In this document: in pieces, positions 46,722 through 55,575 of the stretch | How positions within the stretch are numbered: the stretch's first letter is position 1 | How the letters are laid out: every line of letters begins with the position of its first letter | Source of the DNA: Parasedimentitalea maritima | Lineage (GTDB): Bacteria > Pseudomonadota > Alphaproteobacteria > Rhodobacterales > Rhodobacteraceae | Length of the DNA stretch: 64,000 bases | NCBI RefSeq assembly: GCF_005771405.1 | Contig: NZ_VAUA01000005.1 | Location: 124,001 to 188,000 of the forward strand | Direction: 5' to 3' | Program-made: the position numbers and the translations under genes | The notes under the pieces: generated by a model | Database searches by the model: none | The model's input: only the letters and a program-made list of their open reading frames with translations | Told to the model about the DNA's origin: nothing

Positions 46722-47537
46722 GTGAAAACGCCCACGCGCCGTAAGGGACGCCCAAAAGGGTTCTACGCCAAAACCGAAGTTGCGCCGGTACAGTCACTAG
46801 ATAGGGCGATGATCGTGCTGGAAGCACTAGCGGACAGCGCTGGGCTTACACTGACAGAGATTGCAGAGCGGCTCGACCAGTCTCCAGCCACAATCTATCG
46901 TGTTCTCAATACGCTAAATGCTCGCGGCATTGTCGAAAGTGATCCGCAAACGCAGGCTTGGCATATCGGACCAATGGCCTTTCGGCTCGGGTCCGCCTTT
47001 TTGCGCCGAACAAGCGTAGTAGACCGCAGTCGCCCTGAAATGCGCCAGTTGATGGAGATAACGGGTGAAACTGCAAACCTTGGGATTGAAAAAGACGGTC
47101 TTGTTATGTTTCTCAGTCAAGTTGAAACGCATGAAACCATCCGTGCCTTTTTTCCACCAGGAACACTTTCTCCCATGCACGCATCAGGCATCGGCAAGGC
47201 GCTTTTGAGCCGCTATTCCGATGACCGTTTGGATAGGTTTTTAAGGAGTGGGACATTCGAGGCGTTTACTTCGAAAACTCTGTGCGAACCTGTGGCTATA
47301 CGCAAAGACATGCAGGGAATTCGGGAAGCAGGTTTTGCCGTAGATGATGAAGAGAAGACAACGGGTATGCGCTGTGTCGCCGCCCCAATCTTGGATTTCT
47401 ACAATGAACCTGTTGCGGGAATTTCGGTATCAGGCCCTTCGCACCGTTTGACACCGGATAGGATCAGCGAAATCGGCAAGGCCGTAAAACAAGCTGCAAA
47501 CCAAATTTCTCGCGGACTCGGCTCGTCAGAAACCTGA
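46722..47537 (+). CDS. bhcR: IclR-family regulator BhcR of the beta-hydroxyaspartate cycle
   Basis: The 271-residue protein has a basic N-terminal arm (RRKGRPKG) and a winged helix-turn-helix (about 25-85, with LTLTEIAERLDQSPATIYRVLNTL). The IclR effector domain (about 100-265) contains MHASGIGKALLS and EEKTTGMRCVAAPI. BhcR from Paracoccus is reported to bind the bhc promoter and respond to glyoxylate. The identical divergent arrangement supports the same name here. An AAAGGGAG ribosome site precedes ATG 46722. Confidence 0.9.
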   Translation: MKTPTRRKGRPKGFYAKTEVAPVQSLDRAMIVLEALADSAGLTLTEIAERLDQSPATIYRVLNTLNARGIVESDPQTQAWHIGPMAFRLGSAFLRRTSVVDRSRPEMRQLMEITGETANLGIEKDGLVMFLSQVETHETIRAFFPPGTLSPMHASGIGKALLSRYSDDRLDRFLRSGTFEAFTSKTLCEPVAIRKDMQGIREAGFAVDDEEKTTGMRCVAAPILDFYNEPVAGISVSGPSHRLTPDRISEIGKAVKQAANQISRGLGSSET

Positions 47538-47854
47538 TCAGAAACAGAGAGAGCGCCCGGTAGCTGTTGTTTGCTTATGCAGGCCCGTGCACTACGTTCG
47601 CCAAATCCAATTGCCGGTGGGCACTTACCGCAGTCCTTTCGTCCCACCTCCGCTGTCTAAATCCAGCCAGAAGGGCCCATAATTCACCTTTTGCCTAAAG
47701 TGAAACTGCGCCCTTGTCCAAGCACCGGTTGACCGACAGCAAGTAATCGGGAAATCGTAATTCCATATTCTGCTCCTTTACAAAATCTTCGCATACCCGA
47801 CACATAGTTTATAAAAAAGACCAGTAGCCAGACCGGGAAAACCGGGAGCTGACT
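47538..47854 (+). promoter_or_regulatory. Leader of the phosphonate transport operon
   Basis: No gene is supported in this 317-base gap. Near the phnC end, three degenerate seven-base units (47777-47783, 47788-47794, 47799-47805) recur every 11 bases with CA at positions 5-6, a weak resemblance to a Pho box array. TATAAA at 47810 could be a -10 element. A GGGAG site lies before the GTG start of phnC. The regulatory reading is tentative. Confidence 0.3.
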
Positions 47855-48679
47855 GTGCTGAGAATTTCGAACCTATCCAAACACTTCGGCGATAAGACCG
47901 CTGTAGATTCCGCGACGCTGGATATCGACAAGCCCTGTATGATCGGCATTATCGGCCGATCCGGCGCTGGTAAATCAACGTTATTGCGGATGCTAAATTG
48001 CCTGTCAGATGCCAGCACTGGCACGATCAGTTTTGAAGGGCGCGACATCACATCGCTTACCGGAAAAGCGAAGCGGGCCTGGCAATCCGAATGCGCGATG
48101 ATTTTCCAGCAGTTCAATCTGGTACCGCGAATGGATGTGGTTTCAAACGTGCTACACGGCACTTTGAACCAGCGTTCAACGCTTGCAGCGATGTTCAATC
48201 TGTACCCAACCACGGACATACATCGCGCAATTGATATTCTTGACCGTTTGGGAATTGCAGAGCATGCCCCCAAACGCGCCGAAGCACTATCAGGTGGACA
48301 ACAGCAGCGTGTAGCTATTGCACGGGCGCTGATGCAGGATCCGCGTATAATTTTGGCTGATGAACCCATTGCATCGCTTGATCCGATGAACGCGCAAACG
48401 GTGATGGAGGCGCTGCGCCGCATCCACGAAGAAGACGGGCGCACGATCATCGCAAACCTACACACACTGGATACAGCGCGCCGGTATTGCGACCGCGTGG
48501 TTGGTATGCGCGATGGCCGGATTGTTTTTGACGGCTTACCCGAGCAGCTGACTACAAGTGTCGCGCGCGAAATCTATGGCGCTGGCGCCGATTTTTCCGA
48601 GGCCGCCACTTCTACATCTATCGAAACACTGGAGCAAGGCAACGCGGTCGTTCGGATGACCGCTGAAACGGCTCTTTGA
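47855..48679 (+). CDS. phnC: Phosphonate ABC transporter ATP-binding protein
   Basis: PhnC powers phosphonate import. The 274-residue protein starts at GTG 47855, eight bases after GGGAG. It has Walker [10 protein letters not shown], the [22 protein letters not shown]-loop region typical of PhnC, signature LSGGQQQR and Walker [14 protein letters not shown]. It opens a transport operon (phnC-phnD-phnE1-phnE2-acyltransferase) on the same strand as the C-P lyase genes that follow. Confidence 0.93.
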   Translation: MLRISNLSKHFGDKTAVDSATLDIDKPCMIGIIGRSGAGKSTLLRMLNCLSDASTGTISFEGRDITSLTGKAKRAWQSECAMIFQQFNLVPRMDVVSNVLHGTLNQRSTLAAMFNLYPTTDIHRAIDILDRLGIAEHAPKRAEALSGGQQQRVAIARALMQDPRIILADEPIASLDPMNAQTVMEALRRIHEEDGRTIIANLHTLDTARRYCDRVVGMRDGRIVFDGLPEQLTTSVAREIYGAGADFSEAATSTSIETLEQGNAVVRMTAETAL

Positions 48680-48741
48680 CTTTACCCAAATTCATCACCC
48701 AAAGCCGATGGGGCTCTTGGGACCAAACTGGAGACTACACG

Positions 48742-49650
48742 ATGAAAAATCTTCTTGCTGCTGTCCTCGCGACCACTGCTCTGACCGCTCCGGTCATGGC
48801 TGAAGAAACTAAAATCACTGAATTCCGTATTGGTCTTCTGGGTGGCGAAAACGCCCAGGACCGTCTGAATAACAACGAATGTCTGCGTGCAAAAACCGAA
48901 GAGCTGTTGGGTGTTGAAACCAAGCTCTTCGCCCCTGCTGACTACAATGGCGTTATTCAGGGCCTGTTGGGCGGTACGTTGGATATGGCTTGGTTGGGTG
49001 CTTCTGGCTATGCCAAAACATATCTGAGCGATCCAGAAGCTGTTGAACCGATCCTGGTTAAAGTCAACAACGATGGCGGCTATGGCTACTACTCAATCGG
49101 GTTTGCCCGTAAAGATAGCGGCATCACCTCGCTCGAAGATCTGAAAGGCAAAACATTCGGCTTTGGTGATCCAAACTCGACGTCTGGCTTCCTGATCCCT
49201 TCCATCGAAATTCCAGTTGAAACCGGTGCGACCATGACCTCGGGCGACTACTTTGGCGAAGTAAAGTTCACCGGTGGTCACGAGCAGACAATCGTTGCTG
49301 TAAATGGTGGTGACGTAGATGGCGGCGTGACGTGGGCCGACGGTCTGGGCAACTGGGAAGATGGCTATAATTCGGGTGCCCTGCGCCGCGCTGTTGATGC
49401 GGGTCTGGTCGACATGAACGATCTGGTGAAGATCTGGCAGTCCAACCCAATTCCAGAAGGCCCAATTGTTCTTCGCAAAGATCTTCCTGCTGATGTGAAG
49501 GTCAAGTTCACTGCGCTGATGGCTTCACTGCCCGCGATGGATCCTGAGTGCGCCTATGGTGTGCTATCAGGCGAGGCTAAGGGTGTTATGCCAATCGGTC
49601 ATGACGCATACGAAGTGATCATCGAAGCACGGAAATTGAAGTCCAACTAA
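48742..49650 (+). CDS. phnD: Phosphonate ABC transporter substrate-binding protein
   Basis: PhnD captures phosphonates in the periplasm. I place the start at ATG 48742, behind GGAG, because it gives a clean signal peptide of 20 residues (cut after VMA). The mature 282 residues show the PhnD-type motifs YNGVIQGLLGGTLDMAWLGAS, LKGKTFGFGDPNSTSGFLIP and GDVDGGVTWAD. The hairpin after the gene favours higher expression of PhnD than of the permeases. Confidence 0.92.
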   Translation: MKNLLAAVLATTALTAPVMAEETKITEFRIGLLGGENAQDRLNNNECLRAKTEELLGVETKLFAPADYNGVIQGLLGGTLDMAWLGASGYAKTYLSDPEAVEPILVKVNNDGGYGYYSIGFARKDSGITSLEDLKGKTFGFGDPNSTSGFLIPSIEIPVETGATMTSGDYFGEVKFTGGHEQTIVAVNGGDVDGGVTWADGLGNWEDGYNSGALRRAVDAGLVDMNDLVKIWQSNPIPEGPIVLRKDLPADVKVKFTALMASLPAMDPECAYGVLSGEAKGVMPIGHDAYEVIIEARKLKSN

Positions 49651-49667
49651 TTTTCATCACCAAAGAC

Positions 49668-49704
49668 AACGGGGCTTGGCCAATATTGCCTTGCCCCGTT
49701 TTTT
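49668..49704 (+). terminator. Attenuating terminator between phnD and phnE1
   Basis: AACGGGGC and GCCCCGTT form an eight-pair stem with a 17-base loop that can itself fold (GGC/GCC), followed by a run of six T. It lies 18 bases after the phnD stop, within the operon. Confidence 0.78.
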
Positions 49705-49763
49705 GTCAGGCGCCTCTCCACCGGGCGGGCCGTGTGACCAATACGACGATCGGGAGACTTCCA

Positions 49764-50633
49764 ATGTCGGACCTAAACACATCCCCACCCTCACTGACGG
49801 AAATACGAGGCGACTATATTGCCTTGACCCAGCGCAAACGGGTCTACGGTGGTATTCTTCTGGCGATCTTTGCAGCTCTTATGGCTGCTGGTTTTCGAAC
49901 TGCCGACGCGCGCAACGCCGGATCATTTCGGGATGGGTTTACCAACGTATTCGACTACCCCGCCGAAGTGCTGGGCGAGGCATTGGAAAAATCGGCACAA
50001 CTGCCTGGGCATTTGGTGCATTTCTTTCCTTCCTTGGTCGAAACACTGAATATCGCCGCTGCTTCGACCATGATCGGCGCAATCGCGGGTATAATTTTGT
50101 CTTTACTATCCACGCGTGGTTTAGCCCCCTGGCCCGCCCTGATCCCGGTCTTCCGGCGTATCATGGACATTTCACGCGCTATTCCTGAGATCGTGATTGC
50201 GTTGGTTTTGATTTTCCTGCTGGGCGGCGGACCTGTTCCTGCAATGATCGCAATTGCCATCCATACTGCAGGGGCTCTGGGAAAACTGTTCTCTGAAGTG
50301 AACGAGAATGCTTCACTGAAACCAGTTGATGGCCTTGAATCTGTTGGTGCAAGTTGGGCCCAACGGATGTATCTGGGGGTCATACCTCAGGTTGGTCCCA
50401 ATTACGTCAGCTACGCCTTGTTGCGGTTCGAAATTAACATCCGCGCCTCTGCCATTCTGGGTTTTGTAGGGGCCGGTGGTATTGGCTATGAGTTGCGCAA
50501 TTCCATGTCCTGGGGACAGGGGCGCTATGACGAAGCCGCCGCAATTTTCCTTTTGCTTTTCATCACCATCGTTGTTGTCGACCAGCTGTCTGGCCAACTT
50601 CGCGACCGTATGACTCATGGAGCCAAAGCATGA
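49764..50633 (+). CDS. phnE: Phosphonate ABC transporter permease 1
   Basis: This is the first PhnE permease, 289 residues from ATG 49764 (GGGAG site); the longer upstream frame runs through the terminator and is rejected. It has about six membrane helices. The EAA-type loop is near NASLKPVDGLESVGASWAQRM, and a conserved GFVGAGGIGYELR follows. Its stop overlaps the start of phnE2 by four bases. Confidence 0.92.
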   Translation: MSDLNTSPPSLTEIRGDYIALTQRKRVYGGILLAIFAALMAAGFRTADARNAGSFRDGFTNVFDYPAEVLGEALEKSAQLPGHLVHFFPSLVETLNIAAASTMIGAIAGIILSLLSTRGLAPWPALIPVFRRIMDISRAIPEIVIALVLIFLLGGGPVPAMIAIAIHTAGALGKLFSEVNENASLKPVDGLESVGASWAQRMYLGVIPQVGPNYVSYALLRFEINIRASAILGFVGAGGIGYELRNSMSWGQGRYDEAAAIFLLLFITIVVVDQLSGQLRDRMTHGAKA

Positions 50634-51997
50634 CAACCATTTCAACCGAACTCGGGTTGGCCGATCGCAAACAGGCGACATCTCAGCTGTTTCAAAAGAA
50701 GAAGCTAATCAACTTCGGCCTCCCGGTGATCGTTTTATTGTACCTGACCTATGTGTTCGTCGCATTTGATATTTCCGGGTTGTGGGACAAGGTCAGCGTC
50801 AAAAATGCCCGAACGCTGGTCAGTGACAGCTACAGTTATAAAACCCACGTCACCCGCGACAATCGGGATGCTTCGGTTTCCGTAGCGATCGAAGGCGAGC
50901 GCAAAGGTCGCTATCCAGATGGTGAGGCGCCAGCTTGGGTCTCATTGGGGGAAACCACCTCGATCAATCTGGAAAACGGTCATCATGTGCGGTTTGGGCC
51001 CCAGGTGATCGAATATGATATTCCGGGGTATGGATTGGTCACAGCCAAACCCGGTCGCACAGGAGTAAACGCCACTTTACCTGATGGCCCTGTGCCCAAC
51101 TGGATCAACGCGTCTAAGAACCGTTTGGCGATTACCACCGACGCCGGTCGATTGACCGTTACGCGAAACCGAACCGAAGTCTTTCGCTACTTTACCGGTT
51201 GGGAGCTCTTCTTCTTTACTCTCGATAGCCCTTACCACGGCATGGGCCCAGCTAAACTGTTGAGCCACGCGGTTCAGGGTGAGGCCGGTGCGATTTTCAA
51301 CGACTTCTGGACCAACAAGATGTGGCGCCATCAGGATGTCGCCTGGGCCATTCTGGAGACTTTGTTGATGGCCTTTCTGGGAACGTTGGGAGCTGGGATT
51401 GTAGCACTACCGCTTGCATTTCTAGCCACCCGGAATTTCATGCGGATGTCATCTGTTCGTTTTGTTGTCCGACGGTTCTTCGACTTCCTTCGCGGAGTAG
51501 ATTCCCTAATTTGGACTGTGGTTTTGTCCCGCGCTTTTGGCCCCGGCCCATTAACTGGTGCCTTGGCCATTTTGGTCACCGATACCGGGACTTTTGGCAA
51601 GATCTTCTCCGAAGCTTTGGAAAATGTTGATGAGAAACAGATCGAGGGAGTGCAATCAACCGGTGCCAGCCCGCTCTTGCAGTACCGCTTTGGTGTAATT
51701 CCGCAGATCACCCCAGTCTTGCTCAGTCAGTTGCTCTACTTCCTCGAGTCAAACACCCGCAGCGCAACCATCATTGGTGCGATCACCGGGGGCGGCATTG
51801 GTCTGCTGCTGACCCAAGCCATCATCACCCAGAAAGATTGGGAAGAAGTGGCCTATTACATCGTTCTCATCATCCTGATGGTGATGTTCATGGATTGGTT
51901 CTCTGGCTGGCTGCGGCGCAAATTGATTAAGGGTGAAGAGAAAAAAACCAAGATCAGAAAATCCAACGCGGCAAAGAATGCATTTTTGCTTCCGTAA
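50630..51997 (+). CDS. phnE2: Phosphonate ABC transporter permease 2 with extracytoplasmic insertion
   Basis: The 455-residue protein has a PhnE core at the C-terminal end (about 215-440), including GTFGKIFSEALENVDEKQIEGVQSTGAS and GAITGGGIGLLL. Its N-terminal membrane helix (about 27-48) is followed by about 130 extra polar residues before the transport core. The extra part has a beta-rich look (ASVSVAIEGERKGRYPDGEA) and by topology should lie in the periplasm. Paired PhnE1/PhnE2 genes with a long PhnE2 occur in alphaproteobacteria. The extra domain could dock PhnD or bind ligand; I have no direct evidence. Confidence 0.88.
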   Translation: MTTISTELGLADRKQATSQLFQKKKLINFGLPVIVLLYLTYVFVAFDISGLWDKVSVKNARTLVSDSYSYKTHVTRDNRDASVSVAIEGERKGRYPDGEAPAWVSLGETTSINLENGHHVRFGPQVIEYDIPGYGLVTAKPGRTGVNATLPDGPVPNWINASKNRLAITTDAGRLTVTRNRTEVFRYFTGWELFFFTLDSPYHGMGPAKLLSHAVQGEAGAIFNDFWTNKMWRHQDVAWAILETLLMAFLGTLGAGIVALPLAFLATRNFMRMSSVRFVVRRFFDFLRGVDSLIWTVVLSRAFGPGPLTGALAILVTDTGTFGKIFSEALENVDEKQIEGVQSTGASPLLQYRFGVIPQITPVLLSQLLYFLESNTRSATIIGAITGGGIGLLLTQAIITQKDWEEVAYYIVLIILMVMFMDWFSGWLRRKLIKGEEKKTKIRKSNAAKNAFLLP

Positions 51998-52017
51998 CCA
52001 AACCAAGGGGCTGCGCC

Positions 52018-52632
52018 ATGCCACGTTTACAAGCTGAACAACCCTTCGTTCATCCTGACTGCCAAATCACCGGCAGTCAGTTTGGACGTTATGTTGAAAT
52101 TGGGGCGAACAGCCGTATCACAAACAGCAGGTTTGGCGACTACAGCTACTGTGATCGCACCTGCGATATAGCCAATGCAGAGGTGGGAAAGTTTGCAAAT
52201 ATCGCGAGCTTTACTCGGATTGGGGCAACCGATCATCCAATGGACAAGGCGTCTCTGCACCACTTTCACTACCGGTCTGCCAGCTATTGGGACGACGCCG
52301 AGGATGATGCTGATTGGTTTGCACATCGTGCCACCCGGCGCGCAACATTGGGTCATGACATCTGGGTTGGTCACTCTGCAATGATCAAGCCAGAAGTAAC
52401 CGTTGGGCATGGTGCAGTGGTTGCTGCTGGGGCGATCGTTACCAAAGATGTTCCGCCGTACATGATTGTGGCGGGAATTCCTGCGGTCCCAATCCGAACC
52501 CGCTATCCACAGAAAACCGCTGCGCGCATGATTGAATTGGCGTGGTGGGATTGGTCTCACGACAAACTGCGGACTGCATTGGATGATTTCCGCAGTTTAG
52601 TCGCTGAAGCGTTTCTTGAGAAATATGAGTAA
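52018..52632 (+). CDS. Phosphonate-associated hexapeptide-repeat acyltransferase
   Basis: The 204-residue protein folds as a left-handed beta helix of hexapeptide repeats. It carries the xenobiotic acetyltransferase pattern: a middle insertion with YRSASYWDDAEDD, then GHDIWVGHSAMIKPEVTVGHGAVVAAGAIVTKDV. It belongs to the acyltransferase type repeatedly linked to phn operons. It starts 20 bases after phnE2 and its stop faces that of phnF. An acetylating role on aminoalkylphosphonates, parallel to PhnO, is plausible but untested. Confidence 0.82.
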   Translation: MPRLQAEQPFVHPDCQITGSQFGRYVEIGANSRITNSRFGDYSYCDRTCDIANAEVGKFANIASFTRIGATDHPMDKASLHHFHYRSASYWDDAEDDADWFAHRATRRATLGHDIWVGHSAMIKPEVTVGHGAVVAAGAIVTKDVPPYMIVAGIPAVPIRTRYPQKTAARMIELAWWDWSHDKLRTALDDFRSLVAEAFLEKYE

Positions 52633-52660
52633 CTCAAAAGCGCAGCTTGGATGCTGGAAT

Positions 52661-53371
52661 TCAATCGCCTTTGACGGTGAGTGTTACCCGATCACCGGCA
52701 AACCAGGTTCGGCCGTATTCGATGGGCCGACCTTCCGGATCAACATTGATGGACACAGCGCGTAGGATCGGGGCGCCTTCGGACAATCGCAAATGCAGAG
52801 CGATTGTAGCAGACGCAGTTTTTGCTGTCAGCGACGTTTGCGATCGAGTGAAATCCGTCACGCCATGTTCCTGCAAAGCCTTGGTCACAGATCGGGCTTT
52901 TTCCAGATTTTCCAGTAAGTTTGGGAACCTATCAGCCGGAAATACGCTTCTGAAAACCCCTATGGGCTGCCCATCAGACAGTGATAGCCCTTCATAAACA
53001 TGCACCTCGGAGCCGATCAGTTGAAGGGCCTCTGTCTCGCGTGGATTAGCCTTGCGTGTTTCAAGAAGAAGGACCTCCTTGGCGGGCATCCGGCCAGCGG
53101 CCTCGAGGTTTTGATGAAACCGAACACGGCGCCCAATTTGATATTCAGTTGGACGTTGCGCCACAAATACACCGGCCCCACGGCGCGCCAGAACAAGCCC
53201 CTCTTTCGCCATCACCTTTAGCGCATGCCGAACAGTGTGTCGATTGACACCGAAACGTGAAGCCAGCTGCGCCTCGGTCGGGAGCTTGTCTCCAGATCCG
53301 TACCGCCCGTCTGCAATGTCTGAACTGAGGGCTGAATATATGGACTTCCAGATTGGGGTTCGCGTGGTCAT
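52661..53371 (-). CDS. phnF: GntR/HutC-family repressor of phosphonate metabolism
   Basis: The 236-residue protein has an N-terminal winged helix (about 5-70, with GDKLPTEAQLASRFGVNRHTVRHALKVMAKEGLV) and a UTRA effector domain (about 90-230). This is the standard PhnF design. It is divergent from phnG. The shared gap of 100 bases contains a strong inverted repeat and a Pho-box-like repeat overlapping the phnF start codon, so it probably represses phnG onward and itself. Confidence 0.9.
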   Translation of the reverse strand: MTTRTPIWKSIYSALSSDIADGRYGSGDKLPTEAQLASRFGVNRHTVRHALKVMAKEGLVLARRGAGVFVAQRPTEYQIGRRVRFHQNLEAAGRMPAKEVLLLETRKANPRETEALQLIGSEVHVYEGLSLSDGQPIGVFRSVFPADRFPNLLENLEKARSVTKALQEHGVTDFTRSQTSLTAKTASATIALHLRLSEGAPILRAVSINVDPEGRPIEYGRTWFAGDRVTLTVKGD

Positions 53372-53387
53372 GTCACTGAAATTTCAC
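53370..53387 (+). promoter_or_regulatory. Candidate Pho box in the phnF-phnG gap
   Basis: ATGTCAC, four bases, then ATTTCAC make two seven-base direct repeats at an 11-base interval, the exact 7-4-7 layout of a PhoB box (consensus CTGTCAT units). The match is partial. It overlaps the phnF start and is about 84 bases upstream of phnG, consistent with phosphate-starvation control. Confidence 0.4.
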
Positions 53388-53426
53388 AAATCTTAGATTG
53401 CTGTTGCGGTGTTCGTCAGTCAATAT

Positions 53427-53456
53427 TTGTCTAGTTGTATAGAAACGTAGACAACT
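53427..53456. promoter_or_regulatory. Candidate PhnF operator upstream of phnG
   Basis: TTGTCTA (53427-53433) and TAGACAA (53448-53454) form a perfect inverted repeat with a 14-base spacer. Inside it lies a third similar unit, TTGTATA (53435-53441). HutC-type GntR repressors bind GT-TA-AC-like palindromes of this sort. The element covers TATAGA, a possible -10 box for phnG, so binding would block transcription. Confidence 0.55.
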
Positions 53457-53471
53457 CTGCAAGGTGTCTAG

Positions 53472-53915
53472 ATGAACAAAGAAAATCCGCGTCAGGCTTG
53501 GATGAGCCTATTGGCCAAAGCTCCAACGCACTCTCTCGAAGACAAAATGACGGCCGTTGGGCCGGAGCCCGAATTTAAGTGGCTGCGCCACCCCGAGCTG
53601 GGTGGGGTTATGGTTCAAGGCCGTGCTGGTAGCACAGGAGGCCGATTTAACATTGGAGAAATGACAGTGACGCGATGCGCACTGCAGCTGGCCTCTGGTG
53701 AAGTGGGTCATGCAGTTGTGCAGGGGCGCAGTAAATCCAAGGCCCGACATGCGGCCCTTGTTGATGCGCTAATGCAGACACCGCGCGCAAACAGCCTAAA
53801 GGCTCAGGTCTTGGATCCATTGATGACTGAAATGGCCACATCCCGCGATGCGCGCGCCGCTAAGGCAGCGGCCACCAAAGTTGATTTCTTTACCATGGTA
53901 CGAGGCGAAGACTGA
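53472..53915 (+). CDS. phnG: C-P lyase subunit PhnG
   Basis: PhnG belongs to the PhnGHIJ core complex; with PhnH and PhnI it helps form ribose-1-phosphonate triphosphate. The 147-residue protein has the GRAGSTGGRFNIGEMTVTRCALQL region, the main conserved PhnG motif, and GHAVVQGRSKSKARHAAL. Its stop overlaps the start of phnH by one base. Confidence 0.92.
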   Translation: MNKENPRQAWMSLLAKAPTHSLEDKMTAVGPEPEFKWLRHPELGGVMVQGRAGSTGGRFNIGEMTVTRCALQLASGEVGHAVVQGRSKSKARHAALVDALMQTPRANSLKAQVLDPLMTEMATSRDARAAKAAATKVDFFTMVRGED

Positions 53916-54481
53916 TGCAGGTACAAGCTCTTGAAGGCGCGTTTGCAAACGCGCCCATCGAAAACGCTGTAGCGTTTCGTGCAGCCATGAATGCTCTGGC
54001 CCGTCCCGGTCAGATTGAAAAAATTTCCGGCGCCAAACCACCAGCGCCCCTGTCAGTGGCTGCCGGTAGCTTAATTCTGATGCTTTGTGATGCCGAAACG
54101 CCGGTGAGCCTGAGCGGACCTTTTGAAACAGCTGTGATCAGGGACTGGATAATCTTCCACACTGGGGCGCCAATTGTCACACCAGACAAGGCCGTGTTTG
54201 CCATCGGCACATGGCAATCACTGGCACCGCTTTCTCAGTTCGCCATTGGCACAGCCCAATATCCAGACAGATCAGCCACTCTGATTGTGGAATGTGACGA
54301 GCTGAAACCCCAAGGAGCGACCCTGACTGGACCGGGCATCAAAGACGCAGCCCAGCTTTCATTGCCAGAAACACAATCCTTCCAAGACAATGCCAAACTA
54401 TTTCCGTTGGGGTTGGATTTCTTTTTTACCACCGGCACGCAGGTCGCTGCATTGCCACGCACAACCAAGGTAGATCACTGA
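53915..54481 (+). CDS. phnH: C-P lyase subunit PhnH
   Basis: PhnH is a 188-residue core subunit related in fold to PLP transferases but without the cofactor. Recognisable PhnH features are FRAAMNALARPGQIEKI near residue 21 and the C-terminal FPLGLDFFFTTGTQVAALPRTTKV. It is translationally coupled on both sides (one-base overlaps with phnG and phnI). Confidence 0.92.
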   Translation: MQVQALEGAFANAPIENAVAFRAAMNALARPGQIEKISGAKPPAPLSVAAGSLILMLCDAETPVSLSGPFETAVIRDWIIFHTGAPIVTPDKAVFAIGTWQSLAPLSQFAIGTAQYPDRSATLIVECDELKPQGATLTGPGIKDAAQLSLPETQSFQDNAKLFPLGLDFFFTTGTQVAALPRTTKVDH

Positions 54482-55575
54482 TGTATGTCGCAGTAAAAGG
54501 CGGCGAGCGCGCCATTGATAACGCCCATGCCTGGCTGGCAGAAGAGCGCCGCGGGGATACCAGCATAGCTGAACTGTCCATTGAGCAAATCCGTGAGCAG
54601 CTAAGCCTGGCAGTTAACCGGGTGATGGCCGAGGGATCGCTATATGATCCCGATCTAGCAGCTCTGGCGATCAAACAATCGCGTGGAGACTTGATCGAGG
54701 CGATCTTCCTGATCCGAGCCTATCGCACCACCCTGCCCCGGTTTGGCTCATCCGAACCGGTGAAAACAGAAGACATGGCTTGTGACCGTCGGATATCTGC
54801 CACATTTAAGGATGCTCCCGGTGGGCAGGTTCTGGGGCCAACGTTTGACTACACGCATCGGCTTCTGGATTTCAAGCTGGCAGCTGAGAGCGACCCACAG
54901 GCCGATGCTGAAACAGCCAAACCAAGGCGCGAGCCAATCCCGCACATTATGGAGTTCCTCAACACCGAAGGTTTGATCCAAACCGAGATAGCCTGTGAAG
55001 ACACACCACCGGATCTGACACGAGAGCCGATGGAGCTGCCCTCAAACCGTGCGCTGCGGCTACAATCTTTGGCGCGTGGTGACGAAGGATTTGTCCTTGG
55101 GATGGCCTATTCCACCCAGCGTGGCTATGCCCGCAACCATGCCTTTGTCGGTGAGTTGCGGATAGGTGCTGTACCGGTTGAGATGGAGATTCCGGAACTC
55201 GGCTTCGCGATTGAAATTGGTGAAATGACACTGACCGAATGTGAAACGGTCAATCAGTTTCAGGGCTCCAAAACGGAACCGCCACAGTTCACTCGTGGCT
55301 ATGGTCTGGTGTTTGGCCAATCAGAACGTAAGGCAATCTCTGTTGCTCTGGTCGACCGAGCCCTGCGCTGGAAGGAACTTGGTGAAAGTGACTCTGGTGC
55401 GGCTGCACAGGACGAAGAGTTTGTCCTTTCCCACTGCGATAATATTCAAGCCACCGGGTTTCTGGAACACATCAAACTGCCCCACTACGTCGATTTCCAA
55501 TCCGAGCTTGAACTGGTGCGAAAACTCCGCCGCGAGGCGGCCGAGACATATCCAATGCAGGAGGCCGCGGAATGA
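54481..55575 (+). CDS. phnI: C-P lyase subunit PhnI
   Basis: PhnI is a nucleosidase that displaces adenine from ATP so that the phosphonate is attached to ribose-5-triphosphate, acting with PhnG, PhnH and PhnL. The 364-residue protein starts with the conserved MYVAVKGGERAIDNAHAW. Later motifs are QLSLAVNRVMAEGSLYDP and ARGDEGFVLGMAYSTQRGYARNH. It overlaps phnJ by four bases. Confidence 0.94.
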   Translation: MYVAVKGGERAIDNAHAWLAEERRGDTSIAELSIEQIREQLSLAVNRVMAEGSLYDPDLAALAIKQSRGDLIEAIFLIRAYRTTLPRFGSSEPVKTEDMACDRRISATFKDAPGGQVLGPTFDYTHRLLDFKLAAESDPQADAETAKPRREPIPHIMEFLNTEGLIQTEIACEDTPPDLTREPMELPSNRALRLQSLARGDEGFVLGMAYSTQRGYARNHAFVGELRIGAVPVEMEIPELGFAIEIGEMTLTECETVNQFQGSKTEPPQFTRGYGLVFGQSERKAISVALVDRALRWKELGESDSGAAAQDEEFVLSHCDNIQATGFLEHIKLPHYVDFQSELELVRKLRREAAETYPMQEAAE

